Of a stretch of 7,525 nucleotides of DNA, positions 5,127 to 7,525 are shown piece after piece. Source of the DNA: Bacteroidales bacterium UBA1733 (lineage in GTDB: Bacteria; Bacteroidota; Bacteroidia; Bacteroidales; UBA3663); contig DCIF01000052.1 in assembly GCA_002315795.1 (NCBI GenBank), forward strand, positions 7,385 through 14,909. The letters run 5' to 3'. Within the stretch, counting starts at the first letter, position 1. Every line of letters begins with the position of its first letter. The notes below the pieces were generated by a model. That model saw only the letters and a list, made by a program, of their open reading frames with translations. It ran no database searches and was not told the origin of the DNA. The translations under genes and the position numbers were made by a program.

Positions 5127-7525
5127 ATGGCTACAAAAGATAAGAAAACAACTCAAACGAAGGATAAGGGACCTAAGAAACCCAGTCGCTTCTCTACAAT
5201 GATGCATAGTGAGCGCACCAAATTTATCATTGGTTTGATCATCCTGCTCTTCTCGGCATCGTTAGGTGTGGCTTTCCTTTCGTTTCTGGTTACTGGAAAA
5301 GACGATCAGGCCTTGCTCGAAAATATGCCACTTTCTGCGATTTTCAGTACTGGTAATGGCTTGAGCAACTGGGGTGGAACCGTCGGAGCTTTCTCTGCAG
5401 AATACTGTGTAAATCGATGGATTGGACTGTCGTCTATCCTGTTTGTGGTATTCCTGTTCCGTTTGGGTTTCCGTCTGATTCAGCATTATAGCATTCGTCC
5501 TTTGTTGGGAGTCTTTGTCCGTACTTCCTTGTGGGCTATCTGGTTTTCTCTTTTCTTCGGAACGGTCTGTGCTGTAGCCGATGCATGGTTTAATGCTGGT
5601 ATGCAGTCTCAGTTCATCTATCTTGGAGGAAAACATGGTTATGAATTGTCTCAACTTCTGATCTCGAACCTCGGAACCATGGGACTAATCTTTGTGCTGA
5701 TAGTCACGGGACTTATCTTGAGTGCATTCGTATTCAGCAGTACCATTGACCGCACACGTCGGTTGTTTGATGTCGCTCCTTGGTTCAAGGTGCGTTACAG
5801 TGATCTGCGAAAAAAAGTGCTTGAACGTCAGGCAAAACGACAGGCTGAAGCCGAGCGTCTGGAAGCTGAGCGTCAAGCAGAGGAAGAACGTCTAGAAGCT
5901 GAACGCCAAGCTGAAGTTGAACGCCAAGCAGAGGAAGAGCGAATGAAAGCAGAGCAAGAGGCAGAAGAGACACGTAAGACGGAAGATGCAAATGTGCCGG
6001 TCACTGAAACCACAGAAGATCCGTTGAAGGTCTCTGAACCGAAACCAGTCATTCAGGAGGCGCCAGCCGTTGATCCTACCTTCACTGTAACCTCCGGTAC
6101 GACTGAGATTGTAGATCAAATCGTGAAAGATACGGATGATCTTCCGATGGAAGATTATGATCCTACTGCAGACCTTTCTCACTATCAGTTCCCAAGCTTT
6201 GACCTGCTGAAGGCTTATGATAATTCTGCATCCATTGATATGAATGAGCAGAATGAGAACAAGGAGAAAATCCGCCAGACGTTGAGCGACTATGGTATTG
6301 AGATTCAGAGTATTTCTGCCACAGTCGGTCCAACCATCACGCTTTTTGAGATTGTCCTTGTTTCGGGTACAAAGATCAGTCGCGTAAAGAATTTGAGCGA
6401 CGAGATCGCGATGTCTATTGCTTCAAAGAGCGGTATTCGTATCATTGCACCAATTCCTGGTAAAGCCGCTATCGGTATTGAAGTGCCAAACAATGATCCG
6501 AAGACGGTTTCCATGCGCGACTGTATCGCTTCGCGTGCTTTCCAGGAAGCTAAGATGGAGCTGCCAGTGGCCTTGGGAAAGACCATCACCAATGAGGTAT
6601 TTACTTTCGACCTTGCCAAGGCGCCACACCTTCTGGTGGCGGGTGCCACAGGCCAGGGTAAGTCTGTCGGTCTGAATGCTATCATTACCTCCTTATTATA
6701 TAAGAAGCATCCTTCGCAGCTCAAGATTGTCCTTGTCGATCCGAAGATGGTAGAGTTCAGCATCTATAAGCGTATCGAGAAGCACTATCTGGCTAAGTTA
6801 CCTGATCAGGAAAACCCTATCATCACCGATGTTACGAAGACCGTCGATATCCTTCGTTCACTTTGTGCTGAGATGGAAGACCGCTATGCCCTTGTAGAAG
6901 ATGCCGGTGTGCGTAATATCAAGGAATATAATGATAAGTTCATCCATCGTCATCTGAATCCTAAGAAGCATATCACTGCACCAATCGGTAGTCGCGAGGG
7001 TACTCATCACCGGTATTTGCCTTATATTGTGGCAGTGATCGACGAGTATGGCGACTTGATTATGACTGCAGGTAAGGAGGTCGAACTACCAATTGCGCGC
7101 ATTGCACAGAAGGCTCGTGCTGTAGGTATTCACATGATCATTGCTACTCAGCGTCCGTCGGCCAAGATCGTGACTGGCATTATCAAGGCGAACTTCCCAG
7201 CTCGTATTGCGTTCCGTGTTTCTCAGAGCATTGACTCAAGCATCATTCTTGATCAGCCTGGTGCACAGAATCTGATTGGCCGAGGTGATTTGCTCTACTC
7301 TTCTGGCAATGTGCCAGTGCGTGTGCAGTGTGCATTTGTCGATACTCCTGAGGTTGACCGAATTAATCATTTCATTGCCGAACAGCAGAGCTATCCTACA
7401 GCTTTGATTCTTCCAGAGCCTAAATTACAGGAAGGTGAGGGTGATGATGGCGCCAGTGCAGATGTTGATCTTAACCACCTTGACCCTATGTTTGAGGAGG
7501 CTGCAGAGATGGTTGTCGCCACAGG
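5127..7525 (+). CDS. ftsK: DNA translocase FtsK/SpoIIIE (3' end outside window)
   Basis: FtsK is a hexameric ATP-driven DNA pump at the division septum that clears and resolves chromosome termini, usually with Xer recombinases. The open frame gives 799 codons and runs off the window. Layout: basic N-terminus (1-31); four membrane helices near 32-55, 98-116, 127-152 and 184-205; a charged Glu/Ala/Arg/Gln linker, probably coiled coil, at about 226-286; an acidic, proline-containing linker to about 350; alpha domain from about 376 (KIRQTLSDYGIE, IIAPIPGKAAIGIEVPN at 439-455); and the beta RecA-like motor with Walker A GATGQGKS (506-513, Lys512), LVDPKMVEF (536-544), Walker B VAVIDEYGD (635-643), IIATQRPS (671-678) and IKANFPARIAFRVS (686-699). 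Ser704-Ser705 replaces the usual Ser-Arg of DSRTILD, reported as a finding. The sequence stops at DPMFEEAAEMVV, where the winged-helix gamma domain begins, so DNA-sequence recognition cannot be judged. The ATG at 5127 is preferred over the Mets at 25-26 because it lies 12 bases after the trkH stop and gives a cytosolic basic tail. Confidence 0.96.
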   Translation, partial: MATKDKKTTQTKDKGPKKPSRFSTMMHSERTKFIIGLIILLFSASLGVAFLSFLVTGKDDQALLENMPLSAIFSTGNGLSNWGGTVGAFSAEYCVNRWIGLSSILFVVFLFRLGFRLIQHYSIRPLLGVFVRTSLWAIWFSLFFGTVCAVADAWFNAGMQSQFIYLGGKHGYELSQLLISNLGTMGLIFVLIVTGLILSAFVFSSTIDRTRRLFDVAPWFKVRYSDLRKKVLERQAKRQAEAERLEAERQAEEERLEAERQAEVERQAEEERMKAEQEAEETRKTEDANVPVTETTEDPLKVSEPKPVIQEAPAVDPTFTVTSGTTEIVDQIVKDTDDLPMEDYDPTADLSHYQFPSFDLLKAYDNSASIDMNEQNENKEKIRQTLSDYGIEIQSISATVGPTITLFEIVLVSGTKISRVKNLSDEIAMSIASKSGIRIIAPIPGKAAIGIEVPNNDPKTVSMRDCIASRAFQEAKMELPVALGKTITNEVFTFDLAKAPHLLVAGATGQGKSVGLNAIITSLLYKKHPSQLKIVLVDPKMVEFSIYKRIEKHYLAKLPDQENPIITDVTKTVDILRSLCAEMEDRYALVEDAGVRNIKEYNDKFIHRHLNPKKHITAPIGSREGTHHRYLPYIVAVIDEYGDLIMTAGKEVELPIARIAQKARAVGIHMIIATQRPSAKIVTGIIKANFPARIAFRVSQSIDSSIILDQPGAQNLIGRGDLLYSSGNVPVRVQCAFVDTPEVDRINHFIAEQQSYPTALILPEPKLQEGEGDDGASADVDLNHLDPMFEEAAEMVVAT
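5847..5945 (+). repeat. 33-base tandem repeats encoding the FtsK charged linker
   Basis: Bases 5847-5879 and 5880-5912 are adjacent 33-base units encoding EAERLEAERQA and EEERLEAERQA (FtsK residues 241-262). A degenerate continuation encodes EVERQAEEER (263-272) to about 5945. Copies differ mostly at synonymous third positions (cgt/cgc, gag/gaa, ctg/cta), so they are not newly made. The 11-residue period and high Glu/Arg/Ala content suggest a long charged helix or coiled coil between the membrane helices and the motor. Confidence 0.75.

Noticed and set aside
5262..6182. Several minus-strand open frames opposite ftsK, including one rich in Leu, Gln and Val
   Set aside because: The Leu/Gln/Val repeats are the reverse reading of the Glu/Ala/Arg linker repeats of ftsK. 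The plus-strand frame is continuous and matches FtsK throughout.
1..7525. CRISPR arrays, tRNA or rRNA genes, insertion sequences, integrase sites or defence genes
   Set aside because: The window is almost fully covered by five recognised housekeeping genes, and the spacers (at most 42 bases) are too short to hold such elements.

Overview
The window looks like a chromosomal housekeeping segment from a member of the Bacteroidota, most likely order Bacteroidales and Prevotella-like. The reasons are the gene content (a WbqC-family protein beside dxs, a TrkA/TrkH pair and a four-helix FtsK with a charged linker), the Bacteroidota-style FtsK Walker B strand (IDEYGDLIM), and A/T-rich leaders without clear Shine-Dalgarno sequences. 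The taxonomic call rests on protein character only, because no database comparison was possible.

Layout: all five genes lie on the + strand, tightly packed, in one apparent transcription unit. (1) 1-282 is the C-terminal 93 codons of a WbqC-family protein. (2) 282-2186 is dxs, 1-deoxy-D-xylulose-5-phosphate synthase, whose start codon shares one base with the preceding stop (TAATG). (3) 2229-3566 is trkA, the cytosolic nucleotide-binding regulator of a Trk/Ktr-type potassium uptake system. (4) 3600-5114 is trkH, the membrane pore of that system. (5) 5127 to the window end is ftsK/spoIIIE, a septal DNA translocase, cut off at the start of its DNA-reading gamma domain. Gaps are -1, 42, 33 and 12 bases. 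No stretch over 50 bases lacks a gene, and no terminator hairpin separates any pair.

How they fit together: trkA and trkH are two parts of one transporter. DXS starts the MEP isoprenoid pathway, which supplies undecaprenyl carrier lipid and quinone side chains. WbqC-family proteins are linked to surface polysaccharide loci, and FtsK works at the division septum. The cluster is therefore broadly envelope and growth related, but a direct functional tie between isoprenoid synthesis, potassium uptake and chromosome segregation is only inference from shared direction and spacing.

No clearly new system is visible: no mobile element, CRISPR array, RNA gene or defence module. The points worth a second look are sequence-level oddities inside known families: both TrkA dinucleotide-binding loops lack the middle glycine, the third TrkH selectivity-filter loop is atypical, the FtsK motor carries Ser-Ser where an arginine is usual, and the FtsK linker is built from 33-base tandem repeats.
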